Source: Shewanella seohaensis (GTDB lineage: Bacteria; Pseudomonadota; Gammaproteobacteria; Enterobacterales; Shewanellaceae). From it: DNA of 64,000 nucleotides. The position numbers were made by a program, and so were the translations under genes. The stretch lies in assembly GCF_025449215.1 (NCBI RefSeq), contig NZ_CP104900.1:3286001-3350000 (forward strand), written 5' to 3'. The notes under the pieces are model-generated. The model saw only the letters and a program-made list of their open reading frames with translations. It was not told the origin of the DNA and did not search any database. Shown piece by piece: positions 21,416-32,427 of this stretch; the stretch's first letter is position 1, and each line of letters opens with the position of its first letter.

Positions 21416-22462
21416 CTAGAAGGAAGATGCCTGCATATCGATCACAAATCGGTAATGCACGTCGGATTTTCCCAACCGCTCGAAGGCGTCATTAATCTGC
21501 TCCATTTTGATCATCTCGACCTCAGGCAAAATGTTCATCCGGCCGCAGAAATCGAGCATCTCCTGAGTCTCGGCAATGCCACCAATGAGTGAGGCGGCAA
21601 TACGGCGACGTCCCATCACCATAGGCACAGTATTTACTTCAGCAATCGGCCCCACTTGACCGACTAAGGTGAGCGTGCCATCCACATTCAATAATGGCAG
21701 GTACGGGGTAATGTCATGCTTTGTTGGCACGGTATCGATGATAAGCTCGAAGCGATTAGCGGCTTGCTGCATGCGCTCAAGATCTGAAGAGATCAAAAAG
21801 TCACTCGCACCGAGTTCAAGCGCATCGCTGCGCTTACTTTCCGAGCGGCTTAGCACAGTCACATGGGCGCCCATCGCGGCCGCAAGTTTGATCGCCATAT
21901 GGCCTAAACCGCCCATACCAATAACAGCAACTTGACTGCCAGGCCCAACGTTCCAAGTTCTTAACGGCGAATAGGTGGTGATCCCCGCACAGAGTAAGGG
22001 CGCGACTTTAGCAAGGTCGAGCGATGCCGGAATACTCAGCACAAACTCTTGGCGCACTACGATATGCTTGGCATAGCCGCCTTTGGTAAGCTCTTGGGTG
22101 TGTCTATCGGCACTGTTGTAGGTTTGGGTAAAACCCTGCTCACAAAACTGCTCTTCACCGTGGTGACAGTGGGTACATTCCTGACAACTGTCGACCATAC
22201 AGCCCACAGCGACATGATCGCCCACCTTGTATTTGTTCACTTGGCTGCCCACTTGCACCACGCGGCCAACGATTTCATGGCCTGGTACAGTAGGATAAAC
22301 CGTCCAGCCCCAATTGTTTTTCACTGTATGTAAATCGCTATGACAGACGCCGCTATAGAGAATTTCGATAGCGACATCGTTGTCCCGTAATTCACGGCAT
22401 TCATAGTGATAAGGTTCAAGCGGGCTTTTCGCCGACGCTGCGGCATATCCAATGGTTTGCAT
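21416..22462 (-). CDS. Zinc-dependent NAD(P) alcohol dehydrogenase (YahK-like)
   Basis: This 348-residue medium-chain dehydrogenase belongs to the cinnamyl-alcohol/YahK branch, which usually reduces aldehydes with NADPH. Catalytic zinc residues are in GVCHSDLHTVKN and PGHEIVG. The structural zinc cysteines are in CQECTHCHHGEEQFC. The nucleotide fold has VAVIGMGGLGHMAIKLA. It lies between the alpha/beta hydrolase and the cupin on the same strand. The natural substrate is unknown. Confidence 0.9.
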   Translation of the reverse strand: MQTIGYAAASAKSPLEPYHYECRELRDNDVAIEILYSGVCHSDLHTVKNNWGWTVYPTVPGHEIVGRVVQVGSQVNKYKVGDHVAVGCMVDSCQECTHCHHGEEQFCEQGFTQTYNSADRHTQELTKGGYAKHIVVRQEFVLSIPASLDLAKVAPLLCAGITTYSPLRTWNVGPGSQVAVIGMGGLGHMAIKLAAAMGAHVTVLSRSESKRSDALELGASDFLISSDLERMQQAANRFELIIDTVPTKHDITPYLPLLNVDGTLTLVGQVGPIAEVNTVPMVMGRRRIAASLIGGIAETQEMLDFCGRMNILPEVEMIKMEQINDAFERLGKSDVHYRFVIDMQASSF

Positions 22463-22556
22463 ATTTCATCCCCTGTGGATTGAGGCAGAAACGTAGAATG
22501 ACACGCTTCTGCGAGAAATAATCAAGGCCAGCAAAAGCGCTGGCCCGTGAGCTAAA

Positions 22557-23474
22557 TTACAGATATTGAGTGAAAAACTGCGTCAACTTATCGAAGGGGA
22601 TCAGGTTCACTCTGTCATACAAGTCAACATGGCCAGCACCTTTTACCAGATAGAGTTCTTTAGGCTCCGCTGCGAGGCTGTAGGCTTCTTGGCTAAACTC
22701 CAGTGAGTGCGCTTCATCGCCAGCAACAAATAACAAGGGGCGCGGAGAAATAGACTCAATATCGTTAAATGGATAGAAATTCATAAACTTAGTGTTACTG
22801 CTCAGGGTCGGATGCGTCGTCAGCTCAGGCGATGATCCCGCTGGCGTAAACTCTCCCCTTGGGGTGCGATAGAAATCATAAAACTCCTTAGCAATGGGGT
22901 GAGAGTTTTCATCGATTTCATGGGGCGTACCGCCAGTGTATTGAGTTTGACCGCCGCTAAACTCCACATAACGCTGCGCGGCCGCCTCGGCGATCATTTG
23001 TTGGCGCTGCGCTAAGGTCAACGACTTGCCATAGAGATGACGGCTAAATCCGCCCATGTCATACATGCTGACGGTAGCAATGGCTTTCATGCGTGGATCA
23101 ATTTTCGCGGCGCTAATGGCAAAACTACCGCTGCCACAGATCCCGAGCACGCCAATGCGCTCTCTGTCGGCAAACTCGCTAGTGCCCAGAAAGTCTACCG
23201 CGGCGCTAAAGTCTTCAGCGTACATGTCTGGCAGCACGGCATTGCGGGGATTGCCCTCACTCTCACCCCAGAAGGATAAGTCGATGGCAATAGTTACAAA
23301 ACCACGATCGGCCAGTTGCTGGGCATAGAGCACGGCGCTTTGTTCTTTTACCGCACCCATAGGGTGGCCTACGATAATGGCGGCGCGTTTTTCGCCTGCC
23401 TTCATATCCTTAGGCAAATAAAGATTGCCCGTGACATTCATCTTGTATTGATTTGGAAAAGTTACTTTTTGCAT
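22557..23474 (-). CDS. Alpha/beta hydrolase (dienelactone-hydrolase-like)
   Basis: This 305-residue alpha/beta hydrolase has the oxyanion region IIVGHPMGAVKEQ, the nucleophile elbow GICGSGSFA, a late acid in LLFVAGDEAHS and a catalytic His in VKGAGHVDLYD. Relatives such as E. coli YcjY have unknown natural substrates. It is the first gene of the minus-strand group with the zinc dehydrogenase and cupin, about 95 bp apart, which suggests a shared operon. Confidence 0.85.
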   Translation of the reverse strand: MQKVTFPNQYKMNVTGNLYLPKDMKAGEKRAAIIVGHPMGAVKEQSAVLYAQQLADRGFVTIAIDLSFWGESEGNPRNAVLPDMYAEDFSAAVDFLGTSEFADRERIGVLGICGSGSFAISAAKIDPRMKAIATVSMYDMGGFSRHLYGKSLTLAQRQQMIAEAAAQRYVEFSGGQTQYTGGTPHEIDENSHPIAKEFYDFYRTPRGEFTPAGSSPELTTHPTLSSNTKFMNFYPFNDIESISPRPLLFVAGDEAHSLEFSQEAYSLAAEPKELYLVKGAGHVDLYDRVNLIPFDKLTQFFTQYL

Positions 23475-23970
23475 AGTCAGGGTTTCACTCCGATAAAATT
23501 GTTAGCACCATGGGATAAATCACCCTAATGGCCCGATGTTGCCGCAAAGGCCGACAAGCTGGTATTTATCAACAATGCCGTTATCAGCAATGCCGCCAAA
23601 GACAGCGCGCCGTTTGATACCTTCATATTCAGCCCTTAATAGGGAACAGACATGTCGCTTAAGCGAGATGAGTTAAGTGTCGCGGCAACTCATGCTGAAA
23701 TTGTCGACAAAATGACCACGATATTGAAGCCATGAAACTCGTGGTTACTTGCCTAAAACTCCAAAAATGCGGAAATCACGCAGTGAGAGATAAGGAAATG
23801 GATGCCAGATAAGGCAGCAGAAATGTCGCGATCTGCTGTATGTATCGGTTTAACGCGAATACCCGCGAGGGCAAATTAGGTGTACAAAAAGGCCAACGGG
23901 GAGTCGTTGGCCTAAGCGTTTATCAAATATTAAATCTATGGCGAAGAGCTGCGCCAACGGGCCTAGCAAA
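23475..23970. pseudogene. Gene-free stretch with decayed coding remnants
   Basis: No intact gene is present in these 496 bp. A 27-residue reading frame at 23652-23735 (+) gives LKRDELSVAATHAEIVDKM, which resembles the C-terminal tail of arylsulfatases. A second frame around 23530-23639 (+) gives DVAAKADKLVFINNAV and then stops. Both look like leftovers of deleted genes. This is weak, short-match evidence. Confidence 0.35.
23886..23913 (-). terminator. Terminator of the MFS gene
   Basis: On the minus strand AGGCCAACG and CGTTGGCCT form a 9-bp stem followed by TTTT, 58 bp after the MFS stop. Confidence 0.85.
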
Positions 23971-25281
23971 CTAGAGCGTCACGCGGCTCATCTGGGTCTG
24001 GTGATAACGCAACCGACCGATAGCTAAGGCGATTAATGCAAGGAGTGTTAATGATCCCATCACCACTCCCTGCCACTCGGCTTTATGCCAAAACAGCATC
24101 AGGTAAGGCCCGCCCAGCGCGGCGCCTAAGTAATAGCAACATAAATACAGCGAAGTCGCTTTAGCGCGGTCGCGGCTTGCGCGCATCGCCACAAAGGAGT
24201 TGCAGCAGCTGTGGGTTAAGAAGAAGCCACAGGCCGTCATCAAAAAGCCTAGGCTAATCGTGACTGGCGTATCGAACAGGGTCAATAAACTGCCCAGCAA
24301 CATCAAACACCAAGACCATTGATATAACTTGTGCTGACCAAATTTTGCCAGCCACTTGGCAGTAAAATAGGAGGCCACGGTACCACTGGAATAACACAGG
24401 AAGATCAAGGTCGCTTGGAAACGGCTCCACTCGTAGGGTGCGGCCATCAAATGCAGCTGAATAAAGCTAAATTGATTCACCATCATCATAAAAGTGATCC
24501 CCCCGATGGCATAGGCTAAACGCATCTGCGGATCGGTTAGGTGATGGCTAAAGCCATAAATATCCTGTAATAAACGTGCCCGTTTTGACAGTGTTGGCGA
24601 GGTGGCTTGTCCGCCCGATACCGCCTGGGCATCGGCCCCAGAAGGCAATAAATAACTGGTTAAGGCAACACCCGCAAGCGTGACTAAAAACAGCAACCAC
24701 ATGGACTCTTGCCAAGATAAAAACTGCGACATCACCCCGCCCAGTAACCGACCGACAATCCCGCCGATGCTATTGGCCATGATATAAATGCCCGCCGCTT
24801 TGAGCATAGTGCTTGGCGAGAGTTGCTCCTTAAAATAGGCCATGGCAATGGCGGGGACCGCCGCTAACAGCACGCCCTGTAAAAAGCGTACGTAGACAAG
24901 AGCATTAAAATCCCCAGCCCAAATCAACAGCAGATTCGAAAGTGCCAGTAGCCAGAGACTCACTACAATCGGCGTGTGGCGGCCAATTCTGTCGGACACA
25001 ACCGCATAAATTAACAGCGAAAACGCCAGCGAAAAGCTGGTAACCGAGAGGATAAGCGTTGCCTTAGAGCCAGATACCGCAAAATGCTCGGCGATCAGCG
25101 GTAACATGCCCTGCATCAAATACAGATTGATATACACCACCACGGAAGCCACACACAGGGCCCACATCAGTCGGGTATCACGTTGTTTACTGTCGATAAT
25201 AGTGTCTAACACGGCTTGCACTTTTGGCCTCGATAACGCATCACACTTAGGATAGACAAAGATTAGCACTGGGCATAACAT
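23971..25281 (-). CDS. MFS transporter, YnfM-like
   Basis: This 12-TM major facilitator transporter has up to 436 residues. The signature between TM2 and TM3 is VSDRIGRHTPIVV, and other helices include YVRFLQGVLLAAVPAIAMAY and IYIMANSIGGIVGRLLGG, as in the YnfM/YdhP-like exporter group. The N-terminus is uncertain: the ATG at 25281 has no ribosome site, and a GTG about 60 bp inside (VQAVLDTII) follows AGG. It is divergent from a LysR gene, an arrangement also seen at E. coli ynfL-ynfM, so LysR control is likely. Confidence 0.88.
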   Translation of the reverse strand: MLCPVLIFVYPKCDALSRPKVQAVLDTIIDSKQRDTRLMWALCVASVVVYINLYLMQGMLPLIAEHFAVSGSKATLILSVTSFSLAFSLLIYAVVSDRIGRHTPIVVSLWLLALSNLLLIWAGDFNALVYVRFLQGVLLAAVPAIAMAYFKEQLSPSTMLKAAGIYIMANSIGGIVGRLLGGVMSQFLSWQESMWLLFLVTLAGVALTSYLLPSGADAQAVSGGQATSPTLSKRARLLQDIYGFSHHLTDPQMRLAYAIGGITFMMMVNQFSFIQLHLMAAPYEWSRFQATLIFLCYSSGTVASYFTAKWLAKFGQHKLYQWSWCLMLLGSLLTLFDTPVTISLGFLMTACGFFLTHSCCNSFVAMRASRDRAKATSLYLCCYYLGAALGGPYLMLFWHKAEWQGVVMGSLTLLALIALAIGRLRYHQTQMSRVTL

Positions 25282-25493
25282 AACAATAATAGATAATTTA
25301 TATTGAAATTATTGATTTTTGTTATAGCTAACAGTTGCGATACACCCTGTTATCGGCCAAGCAATGCGAGATACGACAGTACAGGGTTGTAGCGCATTAT
25401 TAACCCTTAAAGCACAGTGCCCTCAAGCATAAGAATAATCGTGCATAAGTGCGCTTGAGCATAAGTACCATCCAGCATAAAAGATGAATCATC

Positions 25494-26375
25494 ATGGATA
25501 TACGCCAACTTAAACATTTAGATGCACTGGCCAATACCGGCAGTTTTACCGCCGCGGCCAAGAAGCTCAATATGGCGCAGCCGGCTCTAAGCCAAAGCAT
25601 TAAACGGCTCGAGCAGTCGCTTGGGGTGACTCTGATTAATCGCACCAGCAATAAGAATGACAAGCACCTCGCGCTCACCGCCGAAGGCTTAGTGCTGCAT
25701 CAACATGCCACTATGATCCTAAAACAAATCAAACAGGCCGAAGCGCAAATCCGCGCTATGGCGAATCTCACCTCTGGGGAAGTGAGGATCGCGGTGCCGG
25801 GCATGCTGGGCTCCTTCTATCTGCCCTCTCGACTTATGGCGTTTCGCCATCAATATCCCGAGTTAAAGCTGTCACTGTTCGAAGGCGGTACCCGTGACGC
25901 TCTGCGGATGTTACAGCAGGAAGAGGTGGATATCGCCATCATCACCGCCCAAGATTTACAGAGTGACTTCGATAGTCAATTGTTGATCCGTGAGCAGATG
26001 GTGATCGCCATGGGCGCCGAGCACCCGCTCGCCGATCATCCAGCCGTCAGCCTCAACGACTTCTTTGACCATGAATTAGTGATGTTTAAAACCGGCTATT
26101 TCCACCGGGAATGGATCCTCTCCCAGGCCAAAGAATTGGGTAAAAAGCCCAATATCGCCTTTGAGACCAACCTAATTAACTTAATCAAACAGATTGTGTC
26201 ACAGGGATTTGGGATCACTAGCGTGCTCGAAATGGCCATCAGTCCAAAAGATGACATTCTCGCCAAACCCTTTGACCCACCGGTGTTTTTAAATCTGCAT
26301 ATCGCGTGGAAAAAACAGCGCCCCGTCAGCCAAGCCGACCGCGCCTTTGTGGAATTTTTAATGAAAAACCGTTAA
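25494..26375 (+). CDS. LysR-family transcriptional regulator
   Basis: This 293-residue LysR regulator has the N-terminal helix-turn-helix LKHLDALANTGSFTAAAKKL / MAQPALSQSIKRLEQSLG and a periplasmic-binding-like effector domain from about residue 90 (EVRIAVPGMLGSFYLPSRLM). It is divergent from the YnfM-like transporter and probably controls it. Effector unknown. Confidence 0.92.
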   Translation: MDIRQLKHLDALANTGSFTAAAKKLNMAQPALSQSIKRLEQSLGVTLINRTSNKNDKHLALTAEGLVLHQHATMILKQIKQAEAQIRAMANLTSGEVRIAVPGMLGSFYLPSRLMAFRHQYPELKLSLFEGGTRDALRMLQQEEVDIAIITAQDLQSDFDSQLLIREQMVIAMGAEHPLADHPAVSLNDFFDHELVMFKTGYFHREWILSQAKELGKKPNIAFETNLINLIKQIVSQGFGITSVLEMAISPKDDILAKPFDPPVFLNLHIAWKKQRPVSQADRAFVEFLMKNR

Positions 26376-26387
26376 CAAAAAGCAATA

Positions 26388-26415
26388 AAAAGGGCCGATT
26401 ACTCGGCCCTTTTAA
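26388..26415. terminator. Bidirectional terminator, LysR and subtilase genes
   Basis: AAAAGGGCCGA-TTAC-TCGGCCCTTTT forms an 11-bp stem between convergent genes. Confidence 0.9.
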
Positions 26416-26460
26416 TGCGTCACCTAACGCTTAAGGTGAAATCATTTAACTCATCGCAAA

Positions 26461-29400
26461 TTAACGCTGTTTACGGCGACCAAAGGCAAATGGCAGCAGT
26501 AATAAACTTAACCAGCCTAAAGCACCACCGTCATCCTTCTTCGGCGGAGTATCGGTAATCGATACCGACACTAAGCTCGAATCGCTGTTGCCGTGGTTAT
26601 CGGATACGGTCAGTTGGAATGACACGGTTTGTGCCGCACCATTCACACTTGGCGCCACTAAGTTTAATTTGGCCGCTGCGGGGTCAAAATTAAAGCTGGT
26701 GCCACCTAACTGCGTCCACTTGTAGGTCAGCGGATCATTGTTCGCATCCGATGATTTGCTCGCATCGATAAACAGCGGCTTACCTTCTTGGACTGTGGTT
26801 GGCGCTTCAACCTTAGCAACTGGCGCCACTTCAGACACATCAAACTGGTAACTTTGAGTCAGGGTTTCTGACGAGGCATTGTTGACCTTGTTTGTTAGGC
26901 TTAACTGATTATCGACACTCGCCTTACGTGGAACCAACTCAAAGCTGATGTCTTTCGCGTCAGCGCCCGATGGCATCTCGACCGTCCAAGTGATCTTATT
27001 ACCATCTTGCTTACCGTCATGGCTGATGTTAGCCACTTCATGGCCTTCAGGCAGCATAGCTTCTAAGTTATACACACGTGTTTCTTGGGTTCTGTTGGCT
27101 TCGATGCGGGTTTTCATCATCTTCGCCACGCCCGGTGTCAACTGACCACTTAGCGCATTGCCCAGAGGCGATAGCACATCATCACCGACACGTTCAAAGA
27201 CAACGGGTAACTTCACTGGCGCCACTTTGTCATCACCCGTGGTGAGGGTCAGCATGGCTAACCCATCGTCACCCACTTTGAGCGCATCCTTCCACGCCAG
27301 CTTGACGTCGAAGTCCTTAGTATCGCCAGAAAGCGTCGCCGTTAGGTTATCCGCTGCGGTTTCATTGTTGTAGAAGGTTAATTGCTTCAAACCAAACACG
27401 TCATCGGCCGTCGCGGATGAGGCGCTGTAGTTTTGCACAATCACATAGTAACTGCCCTTCACCGGATTATTGAGTAAGACACTTTCCTCTGAACCGTCTT
27501 TAGCCGATGAACCCACTCGCACAAGTTTGCTGCCATCGTTTTTATCGAGTAGCACGTACATATCGAGATCAGGCGATGTGGTGTAGCTAATTGAAGTACG
27601 GAAGAACAGTGCATTCTCATTCACGTCAAACTTAAACACTTTGACGCCATCGGCGAGATCATCAGTGTATGAGGCATTGTTCGAGTCTTGCTTCACGCTT
27701 GACTCAATGGTTTGGCTCAGCTTAAGGCCCGTCACTTCGGCGCCCACGCTGGCAAAATCTACCGCCTTTAAGCCTTCAAGATTGATTTCATCCGCATTAC
27801 GGGTCGCTTCAATGTTCACTAAATTGGGCAGGTTACGCTTACCAATCTTAGCGGCAATCGGCATAGTCGCCGTTGGGAAGCTTGCCGACTCGAGCACTAA
27901 GTTGCCAAAGCCCCAATCTGCGCCCACTTGCGTCACATCGGCGGTCACGGTAATAGTTTGGCTCGCGCCTTTTTTCAGGGTAAAGCTTTCTGGCGACACT
28001 GTTAATGCTAACTTATCGGTCACCGCTTGGCCCTTCGCCGTCCAACTACCATCTTGGGTTGCGGTTACGGTACGGGTCCAAGTACAGGTATTCACGCAGC
28101 GAGAATCGGCCATGCTTGGCACGTTTAACTTACGTGGGTCGCCGTTCACAACTGGGTTGGCTATTTCATAGTTCAGGGCACTTTCGTCCATCACTAAACC
28201 CGTTTTAGCCGCTAGATCCACACGTATACGGCCAGCGCCCACATCGAACGGATCGGCAACGGTTTTAGCATCGGCTTTTTCATCGCCTGCGCGGTCGTAG
28301 CGGTCAGCATTAATGCGGAGCGGATATTGTCCGGTGTCCAATCCTTGTGCAGTGACTTTAACAGCGCGCCCGCACCCGCAACATGGGGGCTTGCCATTGA
28401 AGTGCCCGACATTAAGGTAAAATCGGCAGGATTTGTACCCGATTTATCATGGCCAAATTGTTGATCAGCATAAGCAGCGTAAATATCCGTACCTGGAGCG
28501 GCCACCGAAGGCACAATCACATCATTGGTCGCATTTGGGCCAATCAGTGAACTGGCAGATAACACATCGGCCTCACGGCTAATCGCTTGCGGTGTCGGGG
28601 TTAAGGTTAGCTCTACTGCTGGATTGGCGGCCATGGCCTCGAGTAAGGCTACGCCATCGGTATTTCCAATAAATACCGCAGGGACATTTAACTTCTCCAA
28701 TGCCGACATGGTTAAACGCGCATTGCCTTCACCATCACGGTTGTACACGATAACCGCTTTAGCGCCCGCCGTTAATGCACCCGATACTTTAGTGGCGAAA
28801 TCACATGAGCCCCGTTTGATAACGGCAATTTTGTCTTTAAAGGCATCGGCAGGGAATACTTTACAGCCTTCCACATTGGTCGCATCAACTGCGCCTGCAA
28901 ATACGGGCAGTCCTTTCACAACGTCGGTTTGCACAGGGCCAGAGCCAGGGGTGAACTCAAAAGTCTTACCATTAAACTCCAGCTCACGTACCACTTCACG
29001 ATTGTGAGTCGAGTTAGCTACCGAGGTATACCAAGGTGCGTTTTTAGACGATGAATAAGGTACCTGCGCGATGTTTGCCCGGGTGTTACCCGCCGCAACC
29101 GCAGCAAAAATACCCGCATTACGCGCCGCTAAGAAGCCCTGCTCTGTCGCGCTGTTCCATGGATTGCCGCCGCCACTGATGGAGAAGTTGATCACGTCTA
29201 CGCCATCTTTAATCGCATCATCAATCGCTTTTAAAATCGGTGCTGTTGAACAGCCATTGTAAGTATCTTCTTGATCGCCAGGCTTACAGACTTGATAGGC
29301 AATAATGTTTGCGTGGGGAGCCACGCCGGACATTTGCGCAAACGTTAAGCCAGTCGGGATCCCCGAACCTTCGAGTTTACCTACTTCTCCCTCAACATAA

Positions 29401-30362
29401 GGTACATTGAGCAGAATGTTTCCTGCCGCGGTGCTGGCAACGTGGGAGCCATGACCACCGTAATCTTCGCCGTTTTTAGCGGGCGGCGTCGCGCCGAAAA
29501 CCTTTTCATCATCATAGACATCGGTGATTTCAGGGTAGCTGCGCACACCAATCAGCTTGTCGTTACACATGCTGGCAAAATCGGTTTTACAGTCACCAAC
29601 ATAAATCCCTTGACCTAAGGGGTTGGTGTGATCGTAACCATCTTCACCCACATCGGCGAAAGAGGCGTGATCAGAGTTAATCCCTGAGTCGATAATCGCC
29701 ACAATCACGCCTTCACCCATGGCCTTAGTGCCCGTTGCACTACCGTCCCACACCTTTGGGGAGCCGATCAGTGCCTGACTCACATCGGTTTCGAGCTGTT
29801 CGATTTTCTCGCGCTCGATATAAACCACTTCAGGTAATTCGGCCAGTTTGATGGCTTGCGCCTGAGTCATACGTACGGCAACACCGTTGATGGCGTATTG
29901 GTAAGTGGTCAGCGGCTCAAGACGGCTACCAATGGCCGCGCTGGCACTTGTTAAAAAGCGCTCTTGCTTGACCTTGAGGAAACTGACGTAATTTTTGACT
30001 TCAGGTGCAGCGGCATTCAGTTTGACATTACCTGTCTTACCAGAGCTTTTTGCCTGTGAGGTCGACTGTACATGTTGTGGGCTAGTGGCCTTAAAGCCTG
30101 GAATATCCCCCTGATAATTCGCGACCGCGCTGTCACGTAATCTCACGATATAGGTATATTCTCCCTCGGCTAAATCTGGCTCAGGAATAAATTTTACATC
30201 TTGGTTGTTAACCGCTGTTAATTGACCTCGGGTCGAATCATTTGATAATTCCGCTGGAATATCTAACTGTAACGTTTCACCAGTTGGCGATAATACGGTT
30301 TGCGCATTTGCCGCAGCCGACAGCAATGCCATAGACACCGCTAGTGCAATTTTTGTTTTCAT
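26461..30362 (-). CDS. Secreted subtilisin-like serine protease with GlyGly-CTERM (one-base frameshift)
   Basis: This is an S8 protease of about 1300 residues when repaired. It has a signal peptide (MKTKIALAVSMALLSAAANA), an inhibitor-I9-like propeptide, then the catalytic triad Asp in AIIDSGINSDH, His in GGHGSHVAS and Ser in MSGTSMASPHVAG. A PA-type insert lies before the Ser. Beta-sandwich and PKD/cadherin-like domains follow (PTTVQEGKPLFIDASKSSDA). The C-terminus GGALGWLSLLLLPFAFGRRK is a GlyGly-CTERM tag, normally cut by rhombosortase. The frame breaks at the five-base run 28276-28280; a sixth base restores AMKKADAKTVADPFDVGAGR. Confidence 0.92.
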
Positions 30363-30970
30363 GTTCGCTTCCTTCGCTATATTAAAATTACTGCCGAAAG
30401 TTCCATTTTTAATATTTATTCAGTACAGCAACATCATAAAATGACTGTAACTGAGAGAACTTTACCGCAGCGTTTTAACACGCAGTGATACATATTGAAA
30501 CACCTTATTAACCGAATAATTACCCATAAAATCAATTAATAAGAATAGCGTACCCAATAAACATTCATCGCTTACCGGTTAACGGAATGCAAGCTGGTTT
30601 ACACTGCGAAAGGGAGTTTTAGCAAGTGCTTAAAAAGCAAATAAAATTTATTATCACTCATTAATAAATCCTTTTATTAAATGATAATTAACAGTATGAG
30701 AAACTGATAAACAAAGATGAAAACGGATTAGTTTTAGATGAAATAATTTCAAGCAGACATAATTTCTCACAATTAAGGCTGTGATGAGTTAGAAGATTGC
30801 ATGAACAAATAACCAGCATGTTATTTAACGAATGTCGTACTTATTTATCTAAGTCACAGTCATACGAAACACACTGTACGAAATACGCAGTACACAATAT
30901 GCAGTATGGCCACCCAGTAAGACCGCCGGATAAAAGAACTGAAAAAATTGCTGAGTAAAAAAAGCAATAA
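30363..30970. other. AT-rich intergenic region upstream of the protease
   Basis: About 600 bp with no credible ORF on either strand. It should contain the protease promoter. Near 30865-30905 a short ACGAAATACGCAGTACACAA-type sequence recurs loosely, but no defined site was recognised. Confidence 0.5.
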
Positions 30971-30993
30971 AAAAGGGGATTAACTCCCCTTTT
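30971..30993. terminator. Terminator after the small lipoprotein gene
   Basis: AAAAGGGGA-TTAAC-TCCCCTTTT, a 9-bp stem with T-tails on both strands, downstream of the minus-strand lipoprotein gene. Confidence 0.85.
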
Positions 30994-31041
30994 CGATAAA
31001 ATGCAATCACGCATCCTGCCAATAGGCTTTAAAACATTCGA

Positions 31042-31445
31042 CTACTGCTCAGTGCGAACCGCTTTCATCAATACTTCAGTGGTGTATTTATCATTGTTAA
31101 TCACAGGGAAGCGGTCATAGGTTTGAAAAATCACCTTATCCTGATACTTGATCATGGCCACCACGCCGTAATTAATGCGTTTATCGATAGATTTCGCCGG
31201 TAATAAGAACTTAAACGGCACAGGCGCCCTAGCGATATTAAAGCTCTTTTGGGCAATAATGACGCCGGGCGTGTTCAAATCGATGATCGCAATGGTAATT
31301 TCACTGCCTTGGGGCAGGAGAATTTTTCCAAATAGCCCGCCGCCCCATTAACCACCACCGGAGGATCGGGTTGAACCGTCACGCAGCCACTTAAGGCAAA
31401 TGTCACCAGTAAAAATGACATAAACAACTTTATTTTCATCAACAT
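31042..31445 (-). CDS. YbaY/YscW-type lipoprotein (one-base frameshift)
   Basis: This small lipoprotein is about 134 residues when repaired. It starts at 31445 after AAGGAAGTTAAT, with a signal ending in the lipobox ALSGC. The frame breaks at the four-base run 31343-31346; a fifth base restores GLFGKILLPQGSEITIAIID and the rest, SFNIARAPVPFKFLLPAKSI and INYGVVAMIKYQDKVIFQT. This beta-sandwich pattern (P-x-F-x-x-x-Y/L and R-Y-x-V-x-A) is that of the YbaY/YscW family. Function is unknown. It directly follows tesB on the same strand, a pairing also seen for E. coli tesB and ybaY. Confidence 0.8.
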
Positions 31446-31446
31446 A

Positions 31447-32313
31447 TTAACTTCCTTTTACCATACGGATCAGCCCCTCTTGAGTCGTCGAGGCGACAAG
31501 CTCACCCTGCTGATTAAAAAATTGGCCTCGTACATAACCTCGCCCACCACTGGCGGTTGGACTGTCGATACTGTAGAGCAACCATTCTCCCATATTAATT
31601 GGGCGATGGAACCACATCGCATGATCGATTGTTGCCATGCGGATCCCCGGCGTTAAAAACGACACGCCATGGGGCTGAGCCGCCGTGACTAAAAAGTTAA
31701 AGTCAGAGGCGTAGGCCAGCAAATACTCGTGAATATGGGCATCCGTTGGCATTGGCCCATTCGCCCTTAGCCACACATAGCGATAGGGTTCGGTTTCTTT
31801 GGGCGCGAAGGGATGCAAAGGATTGACTAACCGCATCTCAATCGGCGCGTCTTCCATAAATTTTTCGAGAATGCGCGCGGGCACTTTATCCCTTAAGGTC
31901 ATCGCCAGCTCGTTTTGATTCAATAACCCTTCAGGGCCCGGCACCTCAGGCATTTGGGCCTGATGGTCAAAGCCCGCTTCGGGCTCTTGGAAGGAGCAGG
32001 TCATATGAAAAATCGGCCGACCCTTTTGTATTGCACTCACGCGTCTGGCACTAAAACTGCCGCCGTCACGCATATTTTCCACTTCATAGACTATGGGGAG
32101 CTTCTCATCCCCTGCGCGTAAAAAATAAGAGTGTAGCGAATGCACTTTACGCTCGGCTGGCACGGTTTGCTTAGCGGCGCTCAGGGCCTGCCCCATCACT
32201 TGGCCACCAAATACATGCCCAAATCCTAAGTCTTGGCTTTGACCACGAAACAGCCCGATTTCAATTTGCTCGAGGGATAATAATGATAAGAGATCGTCTA
32301 ATACCTGACTCAT
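31447..32313 (-). CDS. tesB: Acyl-CoA thioesterase II
   Basis: TesB hydrolyses medium and long acyl-CoAs to free acids and CoA in the cytoplasm. The 288 residues (E. coli 286) form a double hot-dog. Family blocks are [49 protein letters not shown] and, in the second domain, [20 protein letters not shown]. It precedes the YbaY-like lipoprotein gene with a 1-bp gap, probably an operon. Confidence 0.95.
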   Translation of the reverse strand: MSQVLDDLLSLLSLEQIEIGLFRGQSQDLGFGHVFGGQVMGQALSAAKQTVPAERKVHSLHSYFLRAGDEKLPIVYEVENMRDGGSFSARRVSAIQKGRPIFHMTCSFQEPEAGFDHQAQMPEVPGPEGLLNQNELAMTLRDKVPARILEKFMEDAPIEMRLVNPLHPFAPKETEPYRYVWLRANGPMPTDAHIHEYLLAYASDFNFLVTAAQPHGVSFLTPGIRMATIDHAMWFHRPINMGEWLLYSIDSPTASGGRGYVRGQFFNQQGELVASTTQEGLIRMVKGS

Positions 32314-32427
32314 GGGATCCTACTGAAAATTAGCAACTAATGCCCAAGGGTAACTCAGTTAGACTAGGGCTGACCAGTAGAGAGTCGATAGCTTATTGCA
32401 TCTTGTGGCTTCTGCACGCCCAAAGCA

